Positions 36,261 to 45,656 of a DNA stretch of 64,000 nucleotides are shown piece after piece. A program made the position numbers and the translations under genes. The first letter of the stretch is position 1; the number at the start of each line of letters is the position of its first letter. Source of the stretch: Kumtagia sp963820075 (GTDB lineage: Bacteria; Pseudomonadota; Alphaproteobacteria; Rhizobiales; Rhizobiaceae); NCBI GenBank assembly GCA_963820075.1, contig CAWFYS010000006.1:372001-436000 (forward strand), read 5' to 3'. The notes under the pieces are model-generated. The model worked only from the letters and a program-made list of their open reading frames with translations. It did no database searches and was not told the origin of the DNA.

Positions 36261-37430
36261 CTACTGTCCGCCGCTCGCCAGCCGCATCACAATTTCGGCC
36301 GCCAGCTCTCCGGACGGCTTTTCCGTCCGCATCCGCCGCCTCACTTCGGCAAAGCCATCCTTCTGCCATGCCCGCATCGCCGTGTCGGCGAAAAGCGCTT
36401 CAAGGTCGCGCGCCAGGTGCTCCGGCCGGACATACTGGTTGTAGACCTCCAGCACGATCGAACGATCGGCGATTATGTTCGGCAGGCAAGCGGACCAGAC
36501 GGTGACGAGGCTCTGGAAAAGGCGTCCGACGGGATCGAGCTTGTAGCAGGAGACGAACGGCACTCCGGCAAGCGCAAGCTCCAGCGACACGGTTCCCGAC
36601 GCTATGATCGCGGCATCCGCTTCGCCGAATGCCTGCCATTTGCGTTCGCTGTCCAGGATGATCTCCGGGCGGTCCGGCCAATCGGCCGTTGCCTGCCGCA
36701 CGCGCTCGGCAACATGCGGGACGGTGGGCAAAGAGAGCTGTAGCCGATGCCCGCGCGCGCGAAGGTGCATCATCGTCTGTGCGAACGGAGCGATCAGGCC
36801 GCTGACCTCGCCGCGCCGTGAGCCCGGAAGGACGAGAACCTTGCGCGGCTCGCCAGGCGGCGACACCGGCCGCGCGGCCTGCATGCGTGAGGCCCTCGCT
36901 ATGCCGGGATGGGTGGCCAGGCGATGCCCGACAAAGGTTCCTGGCGGCCCGCCGAGCCGGTCGAGTTCGGACGGTTCGAACGGCAGCAGGCACAATATGT
37001 GATCCACATAGGGGCGCATCGCGGCGGCCCGGCCGGGCCGCCAGGCCCACACGGACGGGCAAACATAGTGCACGATCGGGATTTTCGGATCGGCCGCGCG
37101 CACTTTCCGCGCGACGCGCAGCGAAAACTCCGGACTGTCGATGGTGACGAGGCAATCGGGACGCTCCGCGACGATGGCGCGGGCCGTCTGTCCGATGCGG
37201 GCGATCAGCCGAGGCAGATCCCGCAGGATCGCACCTATCCCCATCAGCGCGATTTCGGACGCGTCGAACAGCGAACGCAGACCCATCGTTTCGAGATGAC
37301 GGCCGCCAGTTCCGACCAGCACGACATCGCGGCCGCAGATGCGGCGAAGTGCCTCGACAAGGTCATGGCCGAGCAGATCGCCGGACTCCTCGCCGGCAAT
37401 GATGCCGATCTTCAGCGGTCGCGAACTCAT
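36261..37430 (-). CDS. lpxB: Lipid-A-disaccharide synthase
   Basis: 389 residues. GT19-family features: KIGIIAGEESGDLLGHDLVE at the N-terminus, VTIDSPEFSLRVARKVR, VHYVCPSVWAWRPGRAAAMR, LVLPGSRRGEVSGLI and the UDP-sugar site IIASGTVSLELALAGVPFV. It joins lipid X to UDP-2,3-diacylglucosamine at the inner membrane. The ATG at 37430 overlaps the lpxI stop (ATGA), so the two are translationally coupled; longer frames upstream only shadow lpxI. It is the last gene of the lpx run. Confidence 0.95.
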   Translation of the reverse strand: MSSRPLKIGIIAGEESGDLLGHDLVEALRRICGRDVVLVGTGGRHLETMGLRSLFDASEIALMGIGAILRDLPRLIARIGQTARAIVAERPDCLVTIDSPEFSLRVARKVRAADPKIPIVHYVCPSVWAWRPGRAAAMRPYVDHILCLLPFEPSELDRLGGPPGTFVGHRLATHPGIARASRMQAARPVSPPGEPRKVLVLPGSRRGEVSGLIAPFAQTMMHLRARGHRLQLSLPTVPHVAERVRQATADWPDRPEIILDSERKWQAFGEADAAIIASGTVSLELALAGVPFVSCYKLDPVGRLFQSLVTVWSACLPNIIADRSIVLEVYNQYVRPEHLARDLEALFADTAMRAWQKDGFAEVRRRMRTEKPSGELAAEIVMRLASGGQ

Positions 37431-38314
37431 CGGTTGCGCTCCTGTCGCGGCAGGCCGACCACGAAGATGCCCAGCGCGTCCGCGCGCGCCACCAGCTCGG
37501 CAAACTCCAAAATCAGGGCGTGCCCGGCCTCCACGCCGATGCCGGCCAATCCCGCCGCGTGCGCCATCTCGACGGTCGCCGGGCCGATGGTCGGCAGGTC
37601 GGCGCGCAGTTCCTGCCCGGGCTTGGCGCACTTGACCAGGACACCGCGGGTCTTGCCGGCAAGCCGGCCGTGGCCCCGCAATTCCCGTACGCGCTCCAGC
37701 AGGCCATCGGTGCCCTCGATACCCTCGACGGCGATCACCCTGCCCCCGATCGCGACAGTACCCTGCCCTATGTCGAGCGCGCCGATGGCGCGCGCGGCGG
37801 AATAGGCCGCGTCGAGGTCCGGCCAGTCCGTCTTGCGCGGCCTCTGGCTGGTCATCGCTCCTTCCATGGCCAGCAGTTCCGGCAGGATCTCGTGGGCGCC
37901 GAGGACACGGACGCCTTCGCTCTCGATCGCCCGCACCAGAAGAGAAAGCAGGCCGTCATCGCCGCGCGCCAGCGCCGCGAGCGCCCTCGGCAGATGCCGC
38001 AACAGGGTGAGGCTGACGCGGATTTCGGTCCAGGCCGGTCGCCGGCCGATGCCTCCCGCCAGCACCATATGGGTTATGCCGCGGCGCTTGAGGCGCGGCA
38101 TGACCGACGCGAACTCGCCAAGCCCGATCTCTTCGGTCTCGAAGCCCGCCAACTCCGATTTGTGGTCCATTTCACCGCGGATCGCGACGATCAGCGGTGC
38201 ATGCCCATGATTCGCGAGGCCTTCCGCGACATCCACCGGCAGCCGCCCGCTACCCGCGACCACCGCGACCTTGTCGTTGGGGCCGAGAAGAAAGGACGCA
38301 GTCCTAGCCGGCAT
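37427..38314 (-). CDS. lpxI: UDP-2,3-diacylglucosamine pyrophosphatase LpxI
   Basis: 295 residues. LpxI (formerly DUF1009) replaces LpxH in alphaproteobacteria. Visible features: DKVAVVAGSGRLPVDVAEGL, LAGGIGRRPAWTEI, GAHEILPELLAMEGAMTSQR, and the C-terminal DLPTIGPATVEMAHAAGLAG with GVEAGHALILEF. It hydrolyses UDP-diacylglucosamine to lipid X, feeding lpxB. Its start codon and first three and two-thirds codons lie inside the terminal inverted repeat of the palindromic element at 38304-38578, which is unusual for a conserved lpx operon. No other nearby start codon is apparent. Confidence 0.95.
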   Translation of the reverse strand: MPARTASFLLGPNDKVAVVAGSGRLPVDVAEGLANHGHAPLIVAIRGEMDHKSELAGFETEEIGLGEFASVMPRLKRRGITHMVLAGGIGRRPAWTEIRVSLTLLRHLPRALAALARGDDGLLSLLVRAIESEGVRVLGAHEILPELLAMEGAMTSQRPRKTDWPDLDAAYSAARAIGALDIGQGTVAIGGRVIAVEGIEGTDGLLERVRELRGHGRLAGKTRGVLVKCAKPGQELRADLPTIGPATVEMAHAAGLAGIGVEAGHALILEFAELVARADALGIFVVGLPRQERNR

Positions 38315-38578
38315 TTCTCACACTCGATATGGCCTGCGTTGCTCTTTCCGGTGCGGCAGATACGGCGTGGGACGGCAAAAAGCGTATAGAGACATACGGT
38401 TGAGCCGCCCGACGCCGTAGATGCCCGCCGAAAGGCAACCCTATGGGGCCGGTTGAAGAAGTCGACAGGGTATGTCGCCGCGCTTGCCCGATGTCCCGCA
38501 TCGCCCGGAGCGCGGCTGCTGCCCTGTCGACTTCTTGAACCGGCGCAGGCCATGTCCAGTGTGAGAAATGCGGGCTAG
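38304..38578. repeat. 275-bp palindromic element between lpxA and lpxI
   Basis: Terminal 35-bp inverted repeats (38304-38338 and 38544-38578) match at 32 of 35 positions, and both begin with CTAG at the outer edge. Inside are a second pair with 22-bp arms and one mismatch (38449-38470 and 38522-38543) and a weaker pair around 38362 and 38405. The outer edges overlap the lpxI start and the lpxA stop. No open frame of note. It could fold as a large cruciform or RNA hairpin and looks like a small nonautonomous mobile element. Confidence 0.75.
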
Positions 38579-39405
38579 CCCTGGTCGTCGGCGTCATCGG
38601 CCGCGCCTTTCAGCGGCGGGAGCGTAAACTGACGCTTACCACGCGCCATCAGGAATTCGACGACTTTCATGGCATAGGGGGAATCGGCGAATTTCTCGCG
38701 CGCGGTCTCGATGTTTTCGGCCAGCGTCCGCGAGCGGTCGAACAGCGTCTTGTAAGCGAGACGCAGCTTCAGAATTTCGGCGCGCGGCACGCCTGCGCGC
38801 TTCATGCCGACCACGTTCATGCCACGCAGGGTCGCGCGGTTGCCGCCGACTATCGCATAGGGGATGACGTCGCCGAGGATCATCGAGCCGCCGGCGATAA
38901 AGGCGTTGTGGCCGATGCGCGTGAACTGATGCACCGCCGTGAGGCCGCCGATGCCGACGAAGTCGCCGACCTCGCAATGTCCCGCGAGCGTCACGCCGTT
39001 GGTCATGGTGACGTTGTTGCCGATCGTGCAGTCATGGGCGATGTGAACATAGGCGAGGAAATGTCCGTTATTGCCGATCGTGGTGGCGCCGCGACCGAAG
39101 TCGGTGCCGGTGCTCATGCTGACATATTCACGGATGATGCAATTGTCGCCGATGGTCAGCGTCGTGCGGCCGCCCTTGTGTCCGGTGCTTTGCGGCGGTC
39201 CGCCGAGCACGGCCTGCGGATGGACGACGCAGTCGCGGCCGATCGTCGTCGCCCCGGCGATGACGACATGGCTGATCAGCCGCGTCCCCTCGCCGATCAC
39301 GACCTCGGGGCCGACATGGCAGAATGGCCCGATGTGGACACCGGCGCCGATGACTGCGCCGGGCTCCACGATTGCCTGGGGGTGAATGAAGGTCTCTGTC
39401 TGCAT
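38575..39405 (-). CDS. lpxA: UDP-N-acetylglucosamine acyltransferase
   Basis: 276 residues. Left-handed beta-helix made of hexapeptide repeats (for example VIGAGVHIGPFCHVGPEVVI). The catalytic His is in YVHIAHDCTIGNNVTMTNGV; the C-terminal helical part includes NVVGMKRAGVPRAEILKLRL. It performs the first lipid A step, adding a 3-hydroxyacyl chain from ACP to UDP-GlcNAc. It follows fabZ by 12 bases. The stop codon TAG is the end of the palindromic element, so the final residues (DDADDQG) may have been altered by insertion. Confidence 0.96.
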   Translation of the reverse strand: MQTETFIHPQAIVEPGAVIGAGVHIGPFCHVGPEVVIGEGTRLISHVVIAGATTIGRDCVVHPQAVLGGPPQSTGHKGGRTTLTIGDNCIIREYVSMSTGTDFGRGATTIGNNGHFLAYVHIAHDCTIGNNVTMTNGVTLAGHCEVGDFVGIGGLTAVHQFTRIGHNAFIAGGSMILGDVIPYAIVGGNRATLRGMNVVGMKRAGVPRAEILKLRLAYKTLFDRSRTLAENIETAREKFADSPYAMKVVEFLMARGKRQFTLPPLKGAADDADDQG

Positions 39406-39417
39406 GGTGTTCCGTGG

Positions 39418-39879
39418 TCAGGCGGTGCCGATCATCGCCGCGATTTCAGCCTCGGCCACCTTGGCGCCATCGACCAGCGCCTCGCAGGCGAAGCGCCAGA
39501 TCGTGCCTCGCTGCTTCAGTTTCCGCACATGGATCTCCAGCCGGTCACCGGGCACGACGGGCTTGCGAAACTTGGCATTGTCGATCGTCATGAAATACAC
39601 GATCGACGGGCTGTCGGAGCCGCGGTTGTGGATGCAGATCGCGCCGGCCGTCTGCGCCATCGCTTCGATGATGAGCACGCCCGGCATGACCGGCTGCCCC
39701 GGGAAATGTCCCTGGAAATGCGGCTCGTTGATTGTCACATTCTTGATGCCGACGGCGGAAATGTCCCTGTCTATATCGACGATCCGGTCCACCATAAGGA
39801 AAGGGTAGCGATGCGGCAGGAGCTTCATCACACCCTGAATGTCGACCGCCTCGAGAGTCGTCGAAGCCGCTTCAGTCAT
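39418..39879 (-). CDS. fabZ: 3-hydroxyacyl-ACP dehydratase FabZ
   Basis: 153 residues, hot-dog fold. Motifs: LLPHRYPFLMVDR, the active-site His in EPHFQGHFPGQPVMPGV and Glu in LIIEAMAQTAGA. It dehydrates 3-hydroxyacyl-ACP, competing with LpxA and LpxD for the same substrate pool, and is normally placed between them. The ATG at 39879 overlaps the lpxD stop by 8 bases. Confidence 0.96.
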   Translation of the reverse strand: MTEAASTTLEAVDIQGVMKLLPHRYPFLMVDRIVDIDRDISAVGIKNVTINEPHFQGHFPGQPVMPGVLIIEAMAQTAGAICIHNRGSDSPSIVYFMTIDNAKFRKPVVPGDRLEIHVRKLKQRGTIWRFACEALVDGAKVAEAEIAAMIGTA

Positions 39880-40928
39880 TGTCGTGTGTCCTCGCCTTCG
39901 ACTTTGCAAGCTTTGCCAGTGCCGCGACTTCGCGCATGGCCTGCCCGATCGGCTTGGCGGGATAGCCGGCCCAAATCTCGCCAGCCGGAACGTCATGCAT
40001 GAAGCCGCTGCGCGCCGCAAGCTGGGCGCCCGATCCGATGGTCGAGATGATCGGCGATGCCGACACCCCCCGCCACCATGACATTGTCGCCAAACGTCAC
40101 GGAGCCCGATATGCCCGTCAATCCCGCGATCACGCAATTGCGGCCGATGCGCACATTGTGGGCGACCTGCACAAGATTGTCGATCTTGGTATTCTCTCCG
40201 ATCACCGTGTCGGCCAGTGCTCCGCGATCGATTGCGGAATTCGCGCCGATTTCGACATCGTCCTGGATGATGACGCGTCCGATCTGCGGAATGCGCTCGG
40301 GTCCCGCCTTGCCGAAGGTGAAGCCGAACCCGTCCTGGCCGATCTTGGCGCCGGCATGCACGATCACCCGGTCGCCGAGCAGCGCGTATTGAACGACGGC
40401 GTTCGGGCCGACATAGCAGTTGCGGCCGATCCGGCACAAGCGGCCGACCACCGCGTTCGGGGCAATGATCGTGCCGGTGCCGATCGCCACGCCGGGGGAG
40501 ACGACAGCGCCGGCTTCAACGACGACACCCGGCTCAAGGCTCGCCGTCGGATCGACATGAGCGCCAGGCGATATGCCGGTTTCCCCCGTCATTGCCGCGG
40601 GCGAAGCGGCATCCGGATAAAGTAGCCGTCCGACCATCGCGAAGGCATATTGGGGACGCTGCGTCACCAGCACCGCGATCCCGGCGGGAGCCTTTTCAAC
40701 CAGATCCGGCGTGCAGAGCACCGCGGCCGCGACCAGACCTTCCATCAGGCCGATGTTGCGCTTGCCTTCGACGAACACCAGCGTTCCGTCGCCGCCCGCC
40801 GTGGCGGCAGCGATCGACGACACCTGTACATCGGCCAGTTCCGGCGTTTTCATCTCGGCGCCGGTCAGCATCGCGATTTCCGCCGCCGTATAGCGCCGCG
40901 CCGGCACGAAGAATTCGATATCGGACAT
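39872..40928 (-). CDS. lpxD: UDP-3-O-acylglucosamine N-acyltransferase, one frameshift
   Basis: About 351 residues after correction. N-terminal uridine-binding domain (FFVPARRYTAAEIAMLTGAE), then a hexapeptide beta-helix including IGTGTIIAPNAVVGRLCRIG and GQDGFGFTFGKAG. The catalytic His is in LVQVAHNVRIGRNCVIAGLT. Near 40036 the frame breaks after GGVGIADHL. Removing one extra G (plus-strand C) gives TIGSGAQLAARSGFMHDVPA and the normal C-terminus ending ARTHDND. It acts third in lipid A synthesis. The essential role argues for a base-call error. Confidence 0.9.
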
Positions 40929-40977
40929 GCGGGTCCTTGGCCCCGGACAGTTGGCGCCCGGGGCAATCATTCTCGTC

Positions 40978-43350
40978 TTAGAATTGCGTGGAGATGCCGA
41001 AGTTGAAGTTCTGCTCCTCGTCATTGTCCTGCTTGACGACCGGCACGGCATAGTCAACGCGCAGCGGCCCGAAAGGCGAGGCCCAGATCAGGCTCGCGCC
41101 GACCGACGCGCGCCATTGCATATCGGCACCGACGACGAAAACCTCAGGATCGTCGATGTCGTTGCCGTAGAACGTCGCCGCGTCCGCAAAGAACGCCCCG
41201 CGCAAGCCGAAACTCTCAGGAACGACCGGGACCGGGAATTGGGCCTCAGCCGAAGCGTTGAAATAGGTCGTGGCGCCGAGATGGTCCCCGGAATTCGCGT
41301 CATATGGACCGATGCCGTTATACTCGAAGCCGCGGATCATACGGTCGCTGTTTTCGAAATGATCGAAGATGCGCAGGTCGGTGTCGCTTTCCCAACTCGT
41401 TATGTAGCCGGCGCCGCCTGCTAGCAGCCCGACAATATCGTATTCGTCCGATAGCGTGTGATAGTAAGAGCCGCGGCCAAAGAAGCTCACATATTTAGCG
41501 TCGCCGCCCAGCCCCGCGAACTCGACGGTCGCATTGGCGTAGATGCCCGAATGCGGGTTCTTCATGTCGTCGATGGTGTTGTAAATCAACGTCTCTGACA
41601 CCGCCGATTTGTTCCACGGGCTGTTTAGCACGCCGTCGACAATGGCTTGCGACACATCGCATTTCGTCGGATCGAATATGTCGTTCGTCAAGCAGTCGTC
41701 GTCGAACTCGTATTCCTCCCGCGCGAAGGTATAGGCCGTCTGCGTCGTCAGGGCCTCGGTGATCGGCAGACCGAAGCGAACCGTCGCGCCGGTCGTCTCA
41801 CTCTGGTAGTCGTCATAGGTGCGCGTCTGACGGAAAACGTCGAAGCCGGCGGCGATACGCCGACCGAGGAAATAGGGTTCCGTGAAGGAGAAGGTAAAGT
41901 CCTGCGAGTTTCTGCCCGCTCCGGCGGCAAAACGGATGAACTGGCCGCGTCCCAGGAAGTTGCGCTCGGTGATCGAGCCCTCCAGCGACGGCCCCGGCGT
42001 CTCGCCACCCGTGGTGTAGCCGGCGCCGATCGACAGTTCACCGGTCGATTTCTCGACCAGGTCAACCACCAGAATCACCTGATCCGGCTCGGAACCCGGA
42101 GCCGTGGAAATCTCCACGGTTTCGAAGTAGTTGAGCTTTTCCAGCCGCCTCTTCGCGCGCTGGATAAGCACCTGGTTGAACGCATCGCCCTCGCTGACGT
42201 CGAACTCGCGGCGGATCACGAAGTCGCGCGTGCGCGCATTGCCGCGAATTTCGATGCGCTCGATATAGGTGCGCGCTCCCTGATCGATGGCATAGGTGAC
42301 CGCGATCGTATGGTTCTCGAAATTGCGGTCGCCGCGCGGCGTCACTTGCGCGAAGGCGTAGCCCTTTCCCGCCAAATGTTCGGTCAGCGCGATGATCGTG
42401 TCCTCGACCTCCTTGGCGCTGTAGAAGTCGCCCGTCCTGGTCTCGATCAGCGACCGCAGCCGCTCCGTGTCGACGTCCGGAATGGTGCTGTCGATCGCGA
42501 CATCGCCGAAGGTGTAGCGGGCGCCTTCATCGATGGTGATGGTGATCGTGTACTGGTTCGAGGCCTCGTCCAGCTCTCCGTAAGCCGAGATAACCTGGAA
42601 ATCCGCAAAGCCGCGATTGTAGTAGAAGCGGCGCAGCAGTTCCTCGTCGGCGCGCAGCCGCTCTTCGTCATAAATGTCGTCCCGCATCAGGAACGACAGG
42701 AACGTCGAACGCTCGCGTGGCGATGACATCGGAAAGGCGGCGGTCGCCGAAGGCGTTGTTGCCGACGAAATTGATCGCGGCGATCTTGGTGCGGTCGCCT
42801 TCCTGGATCGTTGAAGACGACGTTCACGCGATTGTCGCCAAGTTCCATGACCTGGGTGGTGACCGTCGCATCGTCTCGGCCGACCCGCCGGTAGGCCTCG
42901 CGTATCGCTTCGGCGTCGGCTTCCATCGTGGCATCGGAGAAGGTTCCGCGCGGCTGAAGCTGCACGACGCCGGCAAGCGCCGCGTCCTTGATCTTCTTGT
43001 TGCCCTGGAACAGGACCTGGTTGACGACGCGATATTCCGAGACCTGGATGACCAGCGTCGAGCCTACCTGGTTGACGCGGACATCCGAGAACAGGCCGGT
43101 AGCGAAAAGCCGCTTCACCGCCTCGTCGATATCCGCGTTCGAGAAGGACCTGCCGGGCACTATTCCCGATTGGCTGCGAATGGTGTCGGCATCGACACGC
43201 TGATTTCCGCGCACCTCGATGCTGCTGACCACGGCCGCCTCGGGCTGCCGACACCGTTGCGAGCTGCGCGACAAACGCTCCCGGAACGGCAATCGCCGCT
43301 GTAAGGGCGATCGCCGAAACGGCGCCCATAAAATTCGAAACTGCCTTCAT
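40978..43350 (-). CDS. bamA: Outer membrane protein assembly factor BamA, three frameshifts
   Basis: About 789 residues after correction; ATG at 43350 gives MKAVSNFMGAVSAIALTAAI with a signal peptide. Five POTRA domains follow (first one SSIEVRGNQRVDADTIRSQS), then the beta-barrel with GGETPGPSLEGSITERNFLG and the C-terminal Phe (GISTQF) needed for membrane insertion. Frames change near 43250, 42812 and 42718, each explained by one extra base: A-A-[c]-E-A-A-V-V, F-N-[g]-I-Q-E-G-D-R, and A-T-[c]-E-R-S-T-F. The three cancel out, so most of the protein reads in one frame. It inserts outer-membrane barrels and is essential. Confidence 0.92.
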   Translation of the reverse strand: MKAVSNFMGAVSAIALTAAIAVPGAFVAQLATVSAARGGRGQQHRGARKSACRCRHHSQPIGNSARQVLLERGYRRGGEAAFRYRPVLGCPRQPGRLDAGHPGLGISRRQPGPVPGQQEDQGRGACRRRAASAARNLLRCHDGSRRRSDTRGLPAGRPRRCDGHHPGHGTWRQSRERRLQRSRKATAPRSPRSISSATTPSATAAFPMSSPRERSTFLSFLMRDDIYDEERLRADEELLRRFYYNRGFADFQVISAYGELDEASNQYTITITIDEGARYTFGDVAIDSTIPDVDTERLRSLIETRTGDFYSAKEVEDTIIALTEHLAGKGYAFAQVTPRGDRNFENHTIAVTYAIDQGARTYIERIEIRGNARTRDFVIRREFDVSEGDAFNQVLIQRAKRRLEKLNYFETVEISTAPGSEPDQVILVVDLVEKSTGELSIGAGYTTGGETPGPSLEGSITERNFLGRGQFIRFAAGAGRNSQDFTFSFTEPYFLGRRIAAGFDVFRQTRTYDDYQSETTGATVRFGLPITEALTTQTAYTFAREEYEFDDDCLTNDIFDPTKCDVSQAIVDGVLNSPWNKSAVSETLIYNTIDDMKNPHSGIYANATVEFAGLGGDAKYVSFFGRGSYYHTLSDEYDIVGLLAGGAGYITSWESDTDLRIFDHFENSDRMIRGFEYNGIGPYDANSGDHLGATTYFNASAEAQFPVPVVPESFGLRGAFFADAATFYGNDIDDPEVFVVGADMQWRASVGASLIWASPFGPLRVDYAVPVVKQDNDEEQNFNFGISTQF

Positions 43351-43485
43351 CGGGCTCAAATTACCTTTTTCTCGTAGTCCCCACGGCGAGAAAACCGGAC
43401 GTCGCGGACATTTGCAGCTACGGTATTAACCGGATTTTCCCTATACGCAAGGCTTCTGGTTAACCGCCGTTTACTTCGCACCCGC

Positions 43486-43505
43486 CCGTGACATTGGTGT
43501 CACGG
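43486..43505. other. Perfect 8-bp-arm hairpin between rseP and bamA
   Basis: CCGTGACA-TTGG-TGTCACGG. Lies in the 220-base gap between the rseP stop and the bamA start. It could be a regulator site or RNA hairpin; no assignment. Confidence 0.4.
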
Positions 43506-43570
43506 CATTCGGTCCGCATGGTAAACGAGACCATAACTTGCCTTCGGCCGCATCGGAATTCCTTTGGAAA

Positions 43571-44710
43571 TCAGCATCCAAACAGATCATTCCAGAAGAC
43601 GAACACCATGAAGCCGAGGACGAGGAACATTCCGGTCCGGTAGACGGCCTCCATCATCCGCTCCGAAACGGGACGCCGGAACACCGCCTCGTAGCCGTAG
43701 AAGACGAGGTGTCCGCCGTCCAGCGGCGGAATCGGCAGAAGGTTCAGGATGCCGATCCCGACCGACAGCAGCGCAACCAGTTGGACGAGCCATTCGAAGC
43801 CCGCCTTCGCCGCTTTCCCGGCCATGTCGGCGATGCGGACCGGCCCGCCGAGCTGGCATCTGTCTTCACGCCCGACGACAAAACGTTTTAAAAATTGACC
43901 TGTTCGCACGATGATATGGCCGGTCTCGCTTACCGCCTCCATCAATGCACCGGTCGGGCTGTAGGCAATATGTCGGGGCTGGCCGAGCTGCTGATCGTTT
44001 ATGACGCCGATCGCGCCGATCTTGACGACGTTGCCCAGCGCATCCTGCTGCTCCATGATCTCCGGTGTGGCGGTCAGGGTTACTTCCTTGCCGTCGCGAA
44101 GCATGACGAAGACGATCGGATCGCCGGCACGGCCGGAAACGAGGCGCTGCACGTCCGAGAAGGTCGTGACCGAGCTGCCGTCCACCGTGACAAACCGGTC
44201 GCCTGGCAGGAAACCGGCCGCTTCAGCCGGGCTGTCCGCTCTGACCTGCGCGACCATGGGTTCGGCGACATAGCGCCCGTAGACACCGAACAGCACCGCG
44301 AACACCGCGATGGTGAGCAGGAAATTGAAGGCGGGCCCGGCGAAGACTGTAGCCGCGCGTTTCCACACCGGCTGCGTGTGGAAGGCTATCTTGCGCTCTT
44401 CCGGCGAGAGGCTTTTTTCCATCTCGGCGTCGGGCGTGCTGGTGACGCTCATGTCGCCGACGAACTTGACATAGCCGCCGAGCGGGATCGCCGAGAGCTT
44501 CCAGCGCGTGCCGCGCCGGTCGTTGAAGCCGAGGAGTTCCGGACCGAAGCCGATCGAGAAGGCCTGGACACCGATGCCGCACCAGCGACCGATCAGGTAG
44601 TGTCCTATTTCGTGGACGAAGACGACGACCGTCAGCACGAACAGGAAGGGCACGATCGTGCCCAGGACCAGCCCATCAAACCCGAAGATGGACGACAGAA
44701 TCTCGTTCAA
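43571..44710 (-). CDS. rseP: RseP-type site-2 intramembrane metalloprotease
   Basis: 379 residues from TTG 44710, chosen because AGGG lies six bases upstream and family members begin MNEIL; a TTG 15 bases earlier is possible. Zinc motif HEIGH in VVVFVHEIGHYLIGRWCGIG, one PDZ domain (about 130-220, ADSPAEAAGFLPGDRFVTVD), and the second metal ligand in LNLLPIPPLDGGHLVFYGYE. Four membrane segments. It cleaves anti-sigma factors and signal-peptide remnants. It has the standard place between cdsA and bamA. Confidence 0.94.
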   Translation of the reverse strand: MNEILSSIFGFDGLVLGTIVPFLFVLTVVVFVHEIGHYLIGRWCGIGVQAFSIGFGPELLGFNDRRGTRWKLSAIPLGGYVKFVGDMSVTSTPDAEMEKSLSPEERKIAFHTQPVWKRAATVFAGPAFNFLLTIAVFAVLFGVYGRYVAEPMVAQVRADSPAEAAGFLPGDRFVTVDGSSVTTFSDVQRLVSGRAGDPIVFVMLRDGKEVTLTATPEIMEQQDALGNVVKIGAIGVINDQQLGQPRHIAYSPTGALMEAVSETGHIIVRTGQFLKRFVVGREDRCQLGGPVRIADMAGKAAKAGFEWLVQLVALLSVGIGILNLLPIPPLDGGHLVFYGYEAVFRRPVSERMMEAVYRTGMFLVLGFMVFVFWNDLFGC

Positions 44711-44818
44711 ATCATGCCCTCGCAACGAAACGGCCCGGCGGCGGGATCAGTCGGACTAAGCCGCGATGACGGCTAATCAAGGGCTCCGGGCGAGCTATCG
44801 CCGCCGCCGTGGCACCCG

Positions 44819-45646
44819 TCATCCGGAAAACAGCCCATGCGCCGGCTTGTCCGCGCCGCCGAGAGCCCAGCCTATCAGGTAGAGAGCGAACGCCGCCGCG
44901 ACAAGGCCATCGACGCGGTCCATGACGCCGCCGTGGCCCGGAATGATCCAGCCCGAATCCTTGACGCCGTGCCGCCGCTTCACCCAGGATTCGAAGAGGT
45001 CGCCGGCCTGCGACACCACCGACAGCAGCGCAGCCACGCCGGCCATAGCCAAGAGCGGGGCCGCGCCCGCCGCCAATCCGACCGCCACACCGGCGACGAC
45101 GCCGGCGACGGTACCGCCAAGCGCTCCGCTTTGCGTCTTGCCCGGCGAAATCGACGGCGCCAGCTTCGGCCCGCCGACCGCGCGGCCGACGAAATAGGCA
45201 AGGATGTCCGTCGACCAGACGACCGAAAACAGGAACAGGATGGCGATCAGGCCAGCCGTGTCGTCGCCGCGCAGCATGGCCAGCGCCAGGCCGGACATTG
45301 ACGCATAGGCGAAGCCGCCGCTCTCCCACTGGTTGTCCGAGCGAATCGCCGACAGGATCGCCAGAGCCACGCACAATGCGGCCGCCAGGCCGATCAGGCT
45401 CGGCGCCGGCAGCCCGGCAGCCAAAGCCCCGGCAAAGACGAGCGCGAAAAGCTCCGGCAGGTAGCCGAACCCGCCCGGCGCCAATCCATTGCCCGCCAGC
45501 CGCGCCATGCGCGACCATTCGTAGAAGATGGCCAGCGTGATAAAGGCCGCGAGAACGCGGAAGGCTGCCCCGCCATACCAGGTGATCGTCAGGACAGCGG
45601 CCGCGAGCACGACAGCCGACATGACCCGAAGCTGGAGATTGCTCAT
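44819..45646 (-). CDS. cdsA: Phosphatidate cytidylyltransferase
   Basis: 275 residues, about eight membrane segments. The CDP-diglyceride synthase signature is near the C-terminus: SQAGDLFESWVKRRHGVKDS and IIPGHGGVMDRVDGL with its metal-binding Asp residues. It makes CDP-diacylglycerol, the branch point of phospholipid synthesis. I start at ATG 45646 (MSNLQLRVMSA), 10 bases after the uppS stop; longer frames upstream run through uppS. Confidence 0.93.
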   Translation of the reverse strand: MSNLQLRVMSAVVLAAAVLTITWYGGAAFRVLAAFITLAIFYEWSRMARLAGNGLAPGGFGYLPELFALVFAGALAAGLPAPSLIGLAAALCVALAILSAIRSDNQWESGGFAYASMSGLALAMLRGDDTAGLIAILFLFSVVWSTDILAYFVGRAVGGPKLAPSISPGKTQSGALGGTVAGVVAGVAVGLAAGAAPLLAMAGVAALLSVVSQAGDLFESWVKRRHGVKDSGWIIPGHGGVMDRVDGLVAAAFALYLIGWALGGADKPAHGLFSG

Positions 45647-45656
45647 TCGCGCTGCT

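Noticed and set aside
33160..43350. gltX, lpxD and bamA as pseudogenes
   Set aside because: The rest of each protein is fully conserved, and one-base corrections restore it; loss of essential functions is unlikely.
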